NCBI RefSeq assembly: GCF_902459685.1
Contig: NZ_CABPSF010000004.1
Span: forward strand, 310,001-374,000
From: Pandoraea iniqua
GTDB lineage: Bacteria > Pseudomonadota > Gammaproteobacteria > Burkholderiales > Burkholderiaceae
Direction of reading: 5' to 3'
Length of the DNA: 64,000 nt
Shown: positions 8,868 to 17,729 of the stretch, piece by piece
How the letters are laid out: each line of letters starts with the position of its first letter
Numbering within the stretch: the first letter of the stretch is position 1
Program-made: the position numbers and the translations under genes
Notes under the pieces: model-generated
Seen by the model: only the letters and a program-made list of their open reading frames with translations
Database searches by the model: none
Told to the model about the DNA's origin: nothing

Positions 8868-8925
8868 GGCGTCCCGAGGCAATAGGCCTGCTCACAGGCA
8901 TATCGCTTCGGGACGCCTTTTTTTT
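8868..8925 (+). terminator. Terminator-like hairpin 24 bases before the MFS start codon
   Basis: GGCGTCCCGAGGC pairs with GCTTCGGGACGCC (13 bp with one G-U), enclosing a smaller hairpin GCCTG-CTCA-CAGGC, and is followed by eight T. Its end is only 23-24 bases from the ATG at 8949, so it may be an attenuator for that gene rather than only the terminator of the gene ending 310 bases upstream. Confidence 0.8.
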
Positions 8926-8948
8926 GGCACACGAACACGAGGGTTCCC

Positions 8949-10337
8949 ATGAGCACGCTCACGCAATCGTTGAAAAGTGGCAACTGGCGCGCGCTGGTTG
9001 CGTGTTTTCTTTACTTCGACACGGGCTTTACCGTCTGGGTGATGCTCGGCCCGCTGGCCCCGTTCATCGGCAAAGACATTGCGATGACCCCGGCGCAGAC
9101 CGGATTTCTCGTGGCCGTGCCGGTGCTTGGCGCGGCGATTCTGCGCGTGACGCTGGGCAATCTCTATCAGGCCTTCGACGGCCGCAAGATCGCGTTGATG
9201 GGCCTCACGCTGTCGGCGATTCCGTCGGTGGTGCTGTTGCTCATGCCGGGGACGCCGTCGTACACGTTGCTGCTCGTGTTGGGCGTGTTCCTCGGTATTG
9301 GCGGCGCGAGCTTCGCGGTGGCATTGCCGATGGCGGGCAGCAACTATCCGCCGAAGGTGCAGGGCCTCGTGCTCGGGCTGGCGGCGGCCGGCAATATCGG
9401 CGCGGTGCTCGACGGCTTCATGTTCCCGGGGCTTGCCGAACAATTCGGCTGGGCCCGTGCCGCCGGCGCCGCCCTGCCGCTGCTGGCGCTTGCTGCGTTG
9501 GCTCTCGTGTTCTGGGCGAAGGATCAGGGTGTGAAGTCGGGCAGCGCGCCGCGCGCGTTCACAAGCTTCTTCATCACGGTGTTCGGTCTCGTGGCGCTGG
9601 TGTTGTGCGTGCATGCTGGTGCGTTCGGCGAAGGCAAGGCGGGCGTGCTGCTGCTGCCGGTGCTCGGTGCATTGCTCGCCATCGCCGTGTTGCCGCGTCA
9701 CTATCGTGGCGTGCTGGGCGAGCGCGATACGTGGGTCATCATGCTGGTCTACAGCATTACGTTCGGTGGCTTCGTCGGTATGTCGTCGTACGTGAGCACG
9801 TTGCTCATCGCGCTGTACGGCATGCAACGCATCGAGGCCGGCTTGTTTATGGCGTTGCTCGCGTTCCTCGGCGCACTGGTGCGTCCGATCGGCGGGCTGG
9901 TGGCCGACAAGATTTCGGGCGTGCGTGCGCTGGTGCTGCTGCTTGCCGCGATCTCGGTCTGCGACTTCGTGTTTGCCGCGTGGATGCCGCCGCAAGGTGC
10001 CGGTATCACGTTGCTGGTGGTGATGTACCTGTGCTTCGGTCTGGGCAACGGTGCGACGTTCCAGTTGGTGCCGCAACGCTGGCAAGGCAAGACGGGCCTG
10101 ATGTCGGGCATCATCGGCGCGGCCGGCGGTATCGGCGGCTTCTATCTGCCGGTGATCATGGGCATGGCGAAGGAGTCGACGGGCAGCTATCAGATGGGCT
10201 TCGCTACGTTCGGTGCGCTGGCGGGCTTGGCGTTCGTGCTGGTGGTCGTCCTGCGCACGCACTGGATGTCGTGGGCTCTGCCCAAGGAAGTGCCGGGCGG
10301 GGCGGTGTTGGCGGGTGGTGTCGCGCACGTCGAATAA
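8949..10337 (+). CDS. MFS transporter, nitrate/nitrite porter (NarK)-like
   Basis: A 462-aa, 12-helix major facilitator of the inner membrane. The layout FLYFDTGFTVWVMLGPLAPFI, GASFAVALPMAGSNYPPKVQGLVLGLAAAGNIGAVL and GLMSGIIGAAGGIGGFYLPVIMG, with Gly-rich signature repeats, resembles the NNP (NarK/NasA) group of nitrate/nitrite transporters. There is no nitrate or nitrite reductase gene nearby, so the substrate is inferred only from family likeness and could be another small anion. GAGGG lies 5-10 bases before the ATG. A terminator-like hairpin precedes it and another follows it. Confidence 0.72.
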   Translation: MSTLTQSLKSGNWRALVACFLYFDTGFTVWVMLGPLAPFIGKDIAMTPAQTGFLVAVPVLGAAILRVTLGNLYQAFDGRKIALMGLTLSAIPSVVLLLMPGTPSYTLLLVLGVFLGIGGASFAVALPMAGSNYPPKVQGLVLGLAAAGNIGAVLDGFMFPGLAEQFGWARAAGAALPLLALAALALVFWAKDQGVKSGSAPRAFTSFFITVFGLVALVLCVHAGAFGEGKAGVLLLPVLGALLAIAVLPRHYRGVLGERDTWVIMLVYSITFGGFVGMSSYVSTLLIALYGMQRIEAGLFMALLAFLGALVRPIGGLVADKISGVRALVLLLAAISVCDFVFAAWMPPQGAGITLLVVMYLCFGLGNGATFQLVPQRWQGKTGLMSGIIGAAGGIGGFYLPVIMGMAKESTGSYQMGFATFGALAGLAFVLVVVLRTHWMSWALPKEVPGGAVLAGGVAHVE

Positions 10338-10357
10338 CGTTTCCATCAACGCTGGAA

Positions 10358-10397
10358 CGGCCCGTCGGCGCCAACGCGCGGCGGGCCGATTTGTTTT
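10358..10397 (+). terminator. Putative terminator after MFS gene
   Basis: CGGCCCG pairs with CGGGCCG around a GC-rich loop, followed by ATTTGTTTT. The T tract is interrupted, so strength is uncertain. Confidence 0.6.
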
Positions 10398-10463
10398 GCT
10401 GCACGGCGTGAGCGGCGCATCGAATAGACTGTCGGGCACGAATGGAATCCCGCAGGAGACATC

Positions 10464-11396
10464 ATGCGTCTGGGTGTGCCCAGCCTCTCGGCGTTGCAGG
10501 CTTTCGAGGCCAGTGCCCGACATCAGAATTTTGCGCAGGCCGCGCAGGAACTCGCCCTCACGCACGGGGCGGTTTGCAAACGTGTGAATGAGTTGGAAGG
10601 GCACCTCGGCGTGGCGCTGTTCGAGCGCGTGAAGCAGCGTCTGGTGCTCACGCCGGCCGGGGCCGAGTATGCGAAACGCATTCGCGTGCATCTCGACCAG
10701 ATTCGCCGCGATACACTCGACGTGGTGCAGCAGGGCCGCGAAACCGAGCTGGAAATTGCCGTTGGCGTGACGTTCGCCGCGCAGTGGCTGATTCCCCGGC
10801 TGGACGATTTTTACGCGAGTACTCGCGATGTGCGGCTGCATATCATCGGGCGCGACCAGCCGGTGTTCTTCGACGACTCCGCCTTCGACGCCACGATCTA
10901 CTTCAGCACGCGTCTATGGCCGGGCATGCCCGGCACGGCACTCATTACCGACGACACACTTCTGCTGGTCGCCGCGCCTCGATTGCTGGCGGGGAGGCCG
11001 TTGTTATCGAACGACGAGATTGCGGCGCTTTCGTGGATTTGTGTGCGCGATCTGCCGCGCGCATGGGACGACTGGCTGGCCACGCAAGACGCCGCGCAGT
11101 TGAAGCCCCAGCGCAGTGCACAGCGCTACGACATGTTCATCATGGCGATCAACGCCGCCGTGGCGGGTCTCGGTGTGGCGTTGTTGCCGCGCGTGCTGAT
11201 CGAGCGCGAACTCGCGAGCGGTGCGCTGGTGCAGGCGCATGCGCACACGCTCGCCAATCCGCAGACCATCTATTTTTCGTATCCCGCACAACGGCGCGAC
11301 TGGGCGCCGTTGCAGCAGTTCGATATATGGCTGCGCCGTGCGGTCGACGACTATCGTGCGGCCAGATCGGGGCTTTCTCGCAGCACCTGCTCGTAA
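10464..11396 (+). CDS. LysR-family regulator, GcvA-like
   Basis: A 310-aa transcription regulator: N-terminal winged helix-turn-helix (residues about 6-65, FAQAAQELALTHGAVCKRV) and a C-terminal substrate-binding domain. The opening SLSALQAFEASARHQNFAQAA is typical of the GcvA/AmpR-like branch. CAGGAG precedes the ATG. It follows the MFS gene after a terminator and its 3' end overlaps the convergent aldolase gene by 46 bases. It may control the aldolase or the transporter; the target is not shown by sequence. Confidence 0.88.
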   Translation: MRLGVPSLSALQAFEASARHQNFAQAAQELALTHGAVCKRVNELEGHLGVALFERVKQRLVLTPAGAEYAKRIRVHLDQIRRDTLDVVQQGRETELEIAVGVTFAAQWLIPRLDDFYASTRDVRLHIIGRDQPVFFDDSAFDATIYFSTRLWPGMPGTALITDDTLLLVAAPRLLAGRPLLSNDEIAALSWICVRDLPRAWDDWLATQDAAQLKPQRSAQRYDMFIMAINAAVAGLGVALLPRVLIERELASGALVQAHAHTLANPQTIYFSYPAQRRDWAPLQQFDIWLRRAVDDYRAARSGLSRSTCS

Positions 11397-12205
11397 AGGC
11401 CCTGAAACCCTAGCCACGCAACGTAATCCGAACCGAGCAGGCGATGTACTTCGCGTGCTTCGGTCTCGGACAACACTTCCAGCGGCCCGGCGGCTTCCGC
11501 CAGCAACTGCACCTGTGCGCAGCGTTCCATGGCGAGAAAGCGGTAGGCGGCCGCGTCGACCGACGAACCGACCGTGAGCAGCCCGTGGTTGAGCAACACC
11601 GCCGCACGTTTATGTCCCATGGTCTCGGCGATGCGGCGGCCCTCGTCGGCGCCCAGCACGAGCACGTCGCCGCGAAAGAGCACGTGGTCGTCGTAGAACA
11701 AACAGGCCTCCTGATTGATCGGTGCGAGCGGGCGCGTGCGCGAAGAAAACGCGCGTCCATGCGTGGTGTGCGTGTGCGCTGCCGCTTCGACGTGGGGCAG
11801 GGTGGCGTGAATGCCGGCGTGAATTGCCATCGCCGCGGCGTTCACGGGACCGTCGCCTTCGTGAAGCCGGCCCGCTTCGTCCACGAGAATCAGATCGTCG
11901 GGATGAATCGATGAAAAGTGCTGGGCGTAGCGATTGACCCAGAAGCGGTCATGAAACTCGGGATCGCGCACAGTGATGTGTCCGGCGATGCCTTCTGCGA
12001 GGCCGAAGCGCGCGAAGATCCGGAACGCCACCGCCAGTCGCAGTTTGCGATCGGCGCGCGCGTCGGCAACGTTATCGAAGACGCGGGGTTTGGGCAGCGG
12101 TGCGCCGAGTGGCGTGGGGATAGCGAAGGCATCGGGCGCCGCATGGGCGGCTGACGTCTCGTGAGGCAAGGGCGGCAAGGGCGGCGAGGGGGGCGGCAAA
12201 GGCAT
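11351..12205 (-). CDS. Class II aldolase/adducin family protein
   Basis: A 284-aa protein of the class II aldolase/adducin fold (zinc-dependent sugar-phosphate aldolases and epimerases, or adducin-like proteins without known chemistry). The motif AAAHTHTTHGRAFS carries the expected metal-binding histidines, and RAAVLLNHGLLTVG holds the third. GIAGHITVRDPE is the family's glycine/phosphate-loop region. The first about 30 residues are Pro/Ala-rich and low-complexity. The size is nearer to the adducin-like oxidoreductase-associated proteins of about 260 aa than to L-fuculose-phosphate aldolase (215 aa), so the substrate is open. The 3' end overlaps the convergent LysR gene. Confidence 0.85.
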   Translation of the reverse strand: MPLPPPSPPLPPLPHETSAAHAAPDAFAIPTPLGAPLPKPRVFDNVADARADRKLRLAVAFRIFARFGLAEGIAGHITVRDPEFHDRFWVNRYAQHFSSIHPDDLILVDEAGRLHEGDGPVNAAAMAIHAGIHATLPHVEAAAHTHTTHGRAFSSRTRPLAPINQEACLFYDDHVLFRGDVLVLGADEGRRIAETMGHKRAAVLLNHGLLTVGSSVDAAAYRFLAMERCAQVQLLAEAAGPLEVLSETEAREVHRLLGSDYVAWLGFQGLYEQVLRESPDLAAR

Positions 12206-12348
12206 ACGGCACTCCGTGGGGTAGGGATGCCGGTCGCACCGCGCCAGATGGCTGACGGTACGCCGGCTTGCCGCCCATTGTCCGAAGGGGACCGCGCCGC
12301 GTCTATCGACGAAAAGTCATGGGGGAGATACGGTATTCAGATACGACT

Positions 12349-13167
12349 TTACTTGCTGAACAGCCCGTTGAGCGTGGCGCCGCTCGCCGCGCCGTTGAAA
12401 CCGTCGAACCGGCCTTCGGCGAGCGCCGTCGCCGCACTCATGAAACTGCCCCATGCCGTGCGGGCCAGTGCGCCGCCCACGCTCACGCGTCGTACCCCGA
12501 GGCTGCGCATGTCTTCCAGCGTCAGCGGCGAATTGGCACCGATCAGCACGTTGACCGGCTTCGGTGCGACCGCGGCCACCACGGCGCGGATTTGCTCCGG
12601 TGTCTGGATGCCCGGGGCGTAGAGGCAGTCGGCCCCGGCTTCGGCGTAAGCCTTGAGACGGGCAATGGCATCGTCGAGATCGGGCACCCCGGCGAAGAAG
12701 TTCTCCGCGCGGCCCACGAGCAGGGTGTCGCCACCGGTCTCGTCGATGGCACGGCGGGCTGCCTTAATGCGCTTGACGGCTTCGTCGATCGGGAAAAGCG
12801 GCGCGTTGATGTCGCCGGTCGAGTCTTCGATGGAGAGGCCGGCGACGCCGGTCGCCACGGCGAGCTTCACGCTCTCGGCCACCTCATCGGGCGTGTTGCC
12901 GAAGCCGCTTTCAAAGTCGGCATTGACCGGCAGATCGGTGGCGGCCACGAGGGACTTCAAATGGGCGAGGACGGTGTCGCGCGTCACGGCGTTGTCGGGG
13001 TGGCCGGTCGACCATGCGAAGCCCGAGCTGGTCGATGCGATGGCCTCAAAACCGGCATGTTCGAGATAGCGGGCGCTGCCGGCGTCCCACGGGTTTGGGA
13101 TCACAAAGCATCCGGCAATATGCAGTTCACGGAAGGCGGCGCGTTTTTCGGCGGTGCTGCGTGGCAT
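12349..13167 (-). CDS. Isocitrate lyase / PEP mutase superfamily protein
   Basis: A 272-aa TIM-barrel protein of the ICL/PEPM superfamily, which makes or breaks C-C or C-P bonds next to a carboxylate. Key stretches are IPNPWDAGSARYLEHAGFEAIASTS, NADFESGFG (metal-binding Asp/Glu), GVAGLSIEDSTG and LLVGRAENFF. The usual KxCxH lyase loop of isocitrate and methylisocitrate lyases is absent, which places it with the uncharacterised oxaloacetate-decarboxylase/carboxyphosphonoenolpyruvate-mutase-like group. The ATG at 13167 has GAGGAG upstream; the frame extends further but the extra residues look spurious. It runs alone, divergent from the b561 gene. Confidence 0.85.
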   Translation of the reverse strand: MPRSTAEKRAAFRELHIAGCFVIPNPWDAGSARYLEHAGFEAIASTSSGFAWSTGHPDNAVTRDTVLAHLKSLVAATDLPVNADFESGFGNTPDEVAESVKLAVATGVAGLSIEDSTGDINAPLFPIDEAVKRIKAARRAIDETGGDTLLVGRAENFFAGVPDLDDAIARLKAYAEAGADCLYAPGIQTPEQIRAVVAAVAPKPVNVLIGANSPLTLEDMRSLGVRRVSVGGALARTAWGSFMSAATALAEGRFDGFNGAASGATLNGLFSK

Positions 13168-13619
13168 GGCAGTCTCCTCTGGCGGATGGCGGTGGCATCT
13201 GAGGCCTCGCGCCGGTGCCCGGTGTCGAGTCTGATGCGCACGTCTGAATGCACGATCATCGCGGTTTTGCCGCAGGCCCGCAAGCACCGGCCGACGGGGC
13301 TTTCCTTAGCGTGCCTTTGCGTTTCTTGCGCGATGGCTTCGCACGACGCCGTCACCCGGATAATCGTCACTGGATGGGTGTTTCGGTGTGCTGGTTTTAG
13401 CTGTCGATGCGGATGCGCGACTCATAGCCGGTTTTCAGCGATTTCAGCGGCTTTGCGGCCGTGGCAAGCGCGATATTTGTGTTCGGGCGAAACTTCGGCA
13501 GGCACGTCGAATCAGTAACGGTAATTCGCGGTAACAAGCTTTTTTGCGGCAATGCGGGAATAAGCGCGCTTCAACGGGCGTTATGCAATCATCTTCCCCA
13601 GTTTCTCAGGATGCCCGTC
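13168..13619. other. Divergent intergenic region, no gene seen
   Basis: About 450 bases between the ICL-family gene (minus) and the cytochrome b561 gene (plus). Open frames here lack ribosome sites or recognisable products. It should hold the promoters of both genes; I could not single out a convincing -35/-10 pair. Confidence 0.5.
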
Positions 13620-14276
13620 GTGAATTCACTACCCCCATCACCCGCTTCGTCCGCTTCCTCGTCATCTTCGTCCTCGCCTCGTCATGCCAGCGGTGTCGCG
13701 CTGTATGAAGATGCCAAATACACACGCGTCGCCATGCTGCTGCACTGGGCGGTGGCGCTGCTGATGCTCGGCAACGTCGCCATTGGCCAGACCATCGCGT
13801 TGCTCTCCGACGCCACGCTCGAGAAGATCGACGTGCGCTTCTGGATCGATCTGCACAAGTCCATCGGCATCACCGTATTGGGTTTGGCCATTCTGCGCAT
13901 TCTGTGGCGTGTGACGCACCGGCCGCCTGCGCTCTCGCACGTCTTCGCGTCGTGGGAGCGTGCGAGCGCCCATCTGGTGCACTGGCTGCTCTACGTGCTG
14001 ATCTTCGCGCTGCCGCTCTCGGGCTGGGCGCACGATTCGGCTTGGGTCGCTGCGTCGACCCACCCGCTCGTGCTGTTCGGTACGTTCCCGTTCCCGCGCA
14101 TGGGCTTTCTGATGGCGATGAGCGACGCCAGCAAGGATTACTGGCACGGCGTGCTTGGCAACGTGCATACCTACTGCGCCTATTCGCTGTATGTCTTGCT
14201 CGCGCTGCACGTCGGTGGCGCGCTCAAGCACCAATGGATCGACCGCCATTCGGTCCTGAACCGGATGCTGCCATGA
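13620..14276 (+). CDS. Cytochrome b561 family protein
   Basis: A 218-aa inner-membrane diheme cytochrome that exchanges electrons with quinol. Four helices carry the heme histidines in MLLHWAVALLML, WIDLHKSIGITVLG, HLVHWLLYVLIF and GNVHTYCAYSLYVLLALHVGGALKHQW. A Ser-rich N-terminal tail (SSASSSSSSSP) precedes the first helix. I choose the GTG at 13620 because CAGGA lies 8 bases upstream and overlaps the alternative ATG at 13611. The stop overlaps the next gene by four bases (ATGA), so the two are translationally coupled. Confidence 0.85.
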   Translation: MNSLPPSPASSASSSSSSSPRHASGVALYEDAKYTRVAMLLHWAVALLMLGNVAIGQTIALLSDATLEKIDVRFWIDLHKSIGITVLGLAILRILWRVTHRPPALSHVFASWERASAHLVHWLLYVLIFALPLSGWAHDSAWVAASTHPLVLFGTFPFPRMGFLMAMSDASKDYWHGVLGNVHTYCAYSLYVLLALHVGGALKHQWIDRHSVLNRMLP

Positions 14277-15784
14277 GCGTGACGACGACCCGGCTCGATG
14301 CCGCGCGTGAGCTGCATTCGCCGCGCTTCACATTGCCCGCGACGCCGTTGGCGAGTTGGCTGGTGCATGGCGCGGTCGCTGTGCTCTGGTGTCTGCTGTT
14401 TGCGCAGGCGTTTCTGCTGAAAGGCGTGTTTGCGTGGGGCACCGGCGTGGCCTACGTGGTTTATGACACCGTGCTGCTGGCGTTCGTGTTCTGGAAAGCG
14501 TGGCGATTGATGCGGCCTGATCCCGAAGACGCATCGACCTCGTTGGTGCTTGCCGACGGTCAGTCTGCGAGCGCGAAAGCCACGGCGCTCACGATGGGCG
14601 TGGTGGTCGCCGCGCACAACGAAGCGGCAGCACTGCCGGTCACGTTGCAGGCCCTCATGTCGCAGCACCGTGTGCCTGACCTGATCGTGATTGCCGACGA
14701 CGGTTCGCGTGACGGCACGGCGGCGCTGCTGGTCGAACAGTATGGGTTGACCGATCCGGGCGAGGGGGCGTTGAGTGCGCCGAGCCGCACGTATCCGAAC
14801 CTGCGCTGGCTGCGCGTGCCGCATGGCGGCAAGGCGCGTGCGCTCAATGCGGCGCTGGTCGGTGTGGACACCGATATCGTGATGACGGTCGATGCGGACA
14901 CGCTGCTCGATGCCGGTGCCTGCGCCGCCATGCACGACGCGTTTGTGCGTCGCCCGAACCTCGTTGCCGCGACCGGCGTGTTAACACCCGTGTGTGGCCA
15001 TACCGTCGGCGCGCGGGTGTTGCAGTTCTTCCAGACGTACGAATACATCCGCAATTTCATTTCGCGCTTTGCGTGGATGCGCGCCGATGGGCTGTTGTTG
15101 ATCTCGGGGGCGTTTGCGTGTTTCCGCCGCGAAGCCGTGCTTGCCGTGGGCGGGTTCGATCCGGCGTGTCTGGTCGAAGACTACGAGCTGATTCACCGTC
15201 TGCGCCGCTATTCGGTCACGCACGGGCTGGGTTGGGACGTGCGCGTGATCGGCGGTGCACAGGCACTGACCGATGCGCCGGGCACGCTCACAAGTTTCCT
15301 GCGTCAGCGGCGCCGCTGGTTTGCCGGTTTCCTGCAAACGCAGTACTGGTATCGCGATATGGTGGGCAATGGCCGCTACGGCAATCTTGGGCGGTTGATG
15401 CTGCCGGTGAAGGCGTTCGATACGCTGCAACCGATTTATGGTTTGACCGCGTTCGCGTTGCTGGTCACGTTTGTCTGCGAGGGACATTACGGCGTGGTGC
15501 TGCCGGTGTCGGGCATCATTCTCGGCAAGATCGTCATCGATCTGGGTTTCCATCTGTGGTCGGTGCATGCTTACCGCCGATGGACGGGGCACCGCACCGG
15601 CACGAGTCTGGGGCTGGCGTTTGTCGCTGCGGTCCTCGAGCCGTTCTCGTTCCAGTTGATGCGTCACGCGGGCGCAGCGCTGGGCTGGGGGCACTTCCTC
15701 ACCGGGCGGCAACATTGGGGAGTACAGGTCCGACGCGGTATTCTCTCGGGTGAGCGCGGGGCATCGGTACCTCGCGACGGTTGA
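14273..15784 (+). CDS. Glycosyltransferase family 2, membrane-bound
   Basis: A 503-aa processive-type GT2 enzyme. Two N-terminal helices (residues about 27-75) lead to a GT-A domain: VVVAAHNEAAALP (109-122), DDGSRDGT (142-149), the nucleotide/metal motif DAD (207-209), the acceptor motif VEDYELIHRLRR and the QxxRW-type motif FLRQRRRWFAGF (about 340-351). C-terminal helices follow. This is the layout of poly-N-acetylglucosamine or related exopolysaccharide synthases (PgaC/IcaA-like), but no deacetylase or export genes are nearby, so the polymer is unknown. It starts within the stop of the cytochrome b561 gene. Confidence 0.85.
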   Translation: MSVTTTRLDAARELHSPRFTLPATPLASWLVHGAVAVLWCLLFAQAFLLKGVFAWGTGVAYVVYDTVLLAFVFWKAWRLMRPDPEDASTSLVLADGQSASAKATALTMGVVVAAHNEAAALPVTLQALMSQHRVPDLIVIADDGSRDGTAALLVEQYGLTDPGEGALSAPSRTYPNLRWLRVPHGGKARALNAALVGVDTDIVMTVDADTLLDAGACAAMHDAFVRRPNLVAATGVLTPVCGHTVGARVLQFFQTYEYIRNFISRFAWMRADGLLLISGAFACFRREAVLAVGGFDPACLVEDYELIHRLRRYSVTHGLGWDVRVIGGAQALTDAPGTLTSFLRQRRRWFAGFLQTQYWYRDMVGNGRYGNLGRLMLPVKAFDTLQPIYGLTAFALLVTFVCEGHYGVVLPVSGIILGKIVIDLGFHLWSVHAYRRWTGHRTGTSLGLAFVAAVLEPFSFQLMRHAGAALGWGHFLTGRQHWGVQVRRGILSGERGASVPRDG

Positions 15785-15833
15785 TTCCTTCATTTCCCTA
15801 AACGTCGCCAAGCGCGACCTGACCCGAGACCTC

Positions 15834-16493
15834 ATGATGCGAACGCAGACGTGGCTGGCGATGGCAGGTGCGCTGGGCAGCGTGTTGATGGCTGCCGGGT
15901 GCAGTGCGCCGGTGGTGAAGCCCGCTGGGCCGGACTACGCGGCGCTGGGCGGGGCGGCCGAAGTGCGCGGCGATTGGGACGCCGCGCGACGCAACTTCGG
16001 GCAAGCCGTATTGGTGGCCGATCAGACGGGATGGCCGGCGGCACAGCGCGCGGCGATGCACTACGACTACGGCCGGGCGTTAGGCGTGACGTGTTACTAC
16101 ACCGAAGCCGAGCGCGAACTGAGTCTGGCCTACGACCTCGATATTCTGACCGGACAGTACCGCTATCCGGCGCTCGTCGAGCTGGGTCGGCTGGCGCTGG
16201 CGCAGCGTCAGTTTGCGCAGTCGGCCAAGGATTTCTCGCGGGCCCTCGGCTCCATAGACCGGACGCAAGCGGTGCGCCATGCGCCGTTTGCCTATGCCGA
16301 ACTGCTGGACGATTACGCGCTGGCGTTGGGCGGCATGGGCGAGGCCGAAGCGGCGACGCGCGTCATCGACCGGGCGGCCAAGGTGCGCGCCGAATTGACC
16401 AATCAGTACACGCAAGCGACCTCGCGTACGCCTTATGGCACGCAATGCGGCAAGTTCGCGGCCGAGTCCGTCGCGCCACGCCGGGCGCAGTAG
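15834..16493 (+). CDS. TPR-containing lipoprotein
   Basis: A 219-aa probable lipoprotein: leader MMRTQTWLAMAGALGSVLMA with the lipobox AAGC at about residues 20-23, then TPR-like helix pairs (WDAARRNFGQAVLVADQTG, YTEAERELSLAYDLD, FAQSAKDFSRALGS, YAELLDDYALALGG). TPR lipoproteins usually act as scaffolds at the outer membrane. It lies 49 bases after the glycosyltransferase gene in the same direction, so it may assist export or assembly of the polymer. It starts at the ATG at 15834 so that the leader is complete; the frame is open upstream without a ribosome site. Confidence 0.72.
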   Translation: MMRTQTWLAMAGALGSVLMAAGCSAPVVKPAGPDYAALGGAAEVRGDWDAARRNFGQAVLVADQTGWPAAQRAAMHYDYGRALGVTCYYTEAERELSLAYDLDILTGQYRYPALVELGRLALAQRQFAQSAKDFSRALGSIDRTQAVRHAPFAYAELLDDYALALGGMGEAEAATRVIDRAAKVRAELTNQYTQATSRTPYGTQCGKFAAESVAPRRAQ

Positions 16494-16571
16494 CACCGGG
16501 GGCCAATCGCGCCGGGCACGCGGCATAGGGTGGCGCGCATGCCATAATTCGCCCAATCCCTTGACCTTCAC

Positions 16572-17714
16572 GTGTTGCGATGCTTTTCGCGATACGGTCC
16601 CGCCCCCTTGAACAATCTCCTCGTTTCTCTTGAAAAAGCCGGTGATTTCGACGAAATCATCGACGTGCGCTCGCCGTTGGAGTTCGCGGAAGACCATATG
16701 CCCGGCGCGATCAACGCGCCGGTGCTGAGCAACGAGGAGCGGGCGATCGTCGGCACGATGTACCGGCAGGTGTCGCCGTTCGAAGCCACCCGGGTGGGGG
16801 CGGCCATGGTCGCGCGCAATATCGCGGCGCATCTCGAGACGACCTTCGCCGACCGGCCGCGCAACTGGCGCCCGCTGGTGTATTGCTGGCGAGGCGGCAA
16901 GCGCTCGGGGTCGATGACGGTCTGGATGAATCTGATCGGCTGGCGTGCCCGGCAGCTCGATGGCGGGTACAAGAGCTACCGGCGCGATGTCGTGGCGTCG
17001 TTGGAAACGTTGCCGCCCTCGCTGAAGTACGTGGTGCTGGCGGGGCACACGGGCACCGGCAAGACGCGGTTGTTGCATGCGCTGGCCGACACCGGTGCGC
17101 AGACGCTGGATCTGGAAGCGCTGGCGATGCATCGCGGCTCGTTATTGGGTGCAATGCCCGACGCGCCGCAGCCGTCGCAGAAATCGTTCGATACGGCACT
17201 GGTCGGCACCTTGCGAGCGTTTGATCCGCAACGCCCGGTATTTGTGGAAGCGGAGAGTCGCCGCATCGGGCTGATTTCGCTGCCCGAGTCGCTGATGACG
17301 TCGCTACGGGGCACTACGTGCGTGGAAGTTCGTGCGCCGCATACCGAGCGGGTCGATCTGCTGATGCAGGATTACGGACACCTCTTTGCGCAGCCGGACT
17401 ATTTCCGCGCGCAGTTGCTCAAGCTGGTGCCGTTGCACGGGCGTGCTGTCGTAGGCGAGTGGCTTGAACTGCTCGATGCGCAGCGCCAGCGCGAGTTGTT
17501 CGAGGCGCTGGTGATCAAGCACTACGACCCGGCGTATTCGCGCAGTTCGCGCAAGATGCTCAGCGGTCCGCCGCCCGCCATGCCGTTTGAATTCCACCCG
17601 CTCGTGCCCGATTTGCGCGCACAGGCGCAGGCCTTGCTGGCGTGTGTCGAAAGCGGTGAGGCGACCGGTGCGCGTGGCCCCGATCGCCTCACGTCAGCGG
17701 GCGCTGCCGGCTGA
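16572..17714 (+). CDS. selU: tRNA 2-selenouridine synthase
   Basis: Replaces sulfur by selenium at (or geranylates) the 2-thiouridine of wobble position 34 in Lys, Glu and Gln tRNAs, using selenophosphate; cytosolic. The 380-aa protein has an N-terminal rhodanese domain with the active-site C105 in VYCWRGGKRSG, then a P-loop domain with Walker A GHTGTGKT (158-165). Start is uncertain: GTG at 16572 gives full length, but a TTG at about 16608 beginning LNNLLVSLEKAG also fits the family. Also called MnmH. No selenophosphate synthase gene is adjacent. It ends 15 bases from a convergent lipoprotein gene. Confidence 0.93.
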   Translation: MLRCFSRYGPAPLNNLLVSLEKAGDFDEIIDVRSPLEFAEDHMPGAINAPVLSNEERAIVGTMYRQVSPFEATRVGAAMVARNIAAHLETTFADRPRNWRPLVYCWRGGKRSGSMTVWMNLIGWRARQLDGGYKSYRRDVVASLETLPPSLKYVVLAGHTGTGKTRLLHALADTGAQTLDLEALAMHRGSLLGAMPDAPQPSQKSFDTALVGTLRAFDPQRPVFVEAESRRIGLISLPESLMTSLRGTTCVEVRAPHTERVDLLMQDYGHLFAQPDYFRAQLLKLVPLHGRAVVGEWLELLDAQRQRELFEALVIKHYDPAYSRSSRKMLSGPPPAMPFEFHPLVPDLRAQAQALLACVESGEATGARGPDRLTSAGAAG

Positions 17715-17729
17715 CGTTTTCCTGATGAC

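Noticed and set aside
8868-8925. ANTAR/NasR-type or guanidine riboswitch attenuator
   Set aside because: I could not find the paired A..G hexaloops or the ACGR loops those elements need; only a terminator-like hairpin is reported.
8892-10841. A 649-codon minus-strand frame opposite the MFS and lysR genes
   Set aside because: Antisense shadow of GC-rich coding sequence: His/Arg/Gln-rich, no family features, and the plus-strand products are clear.
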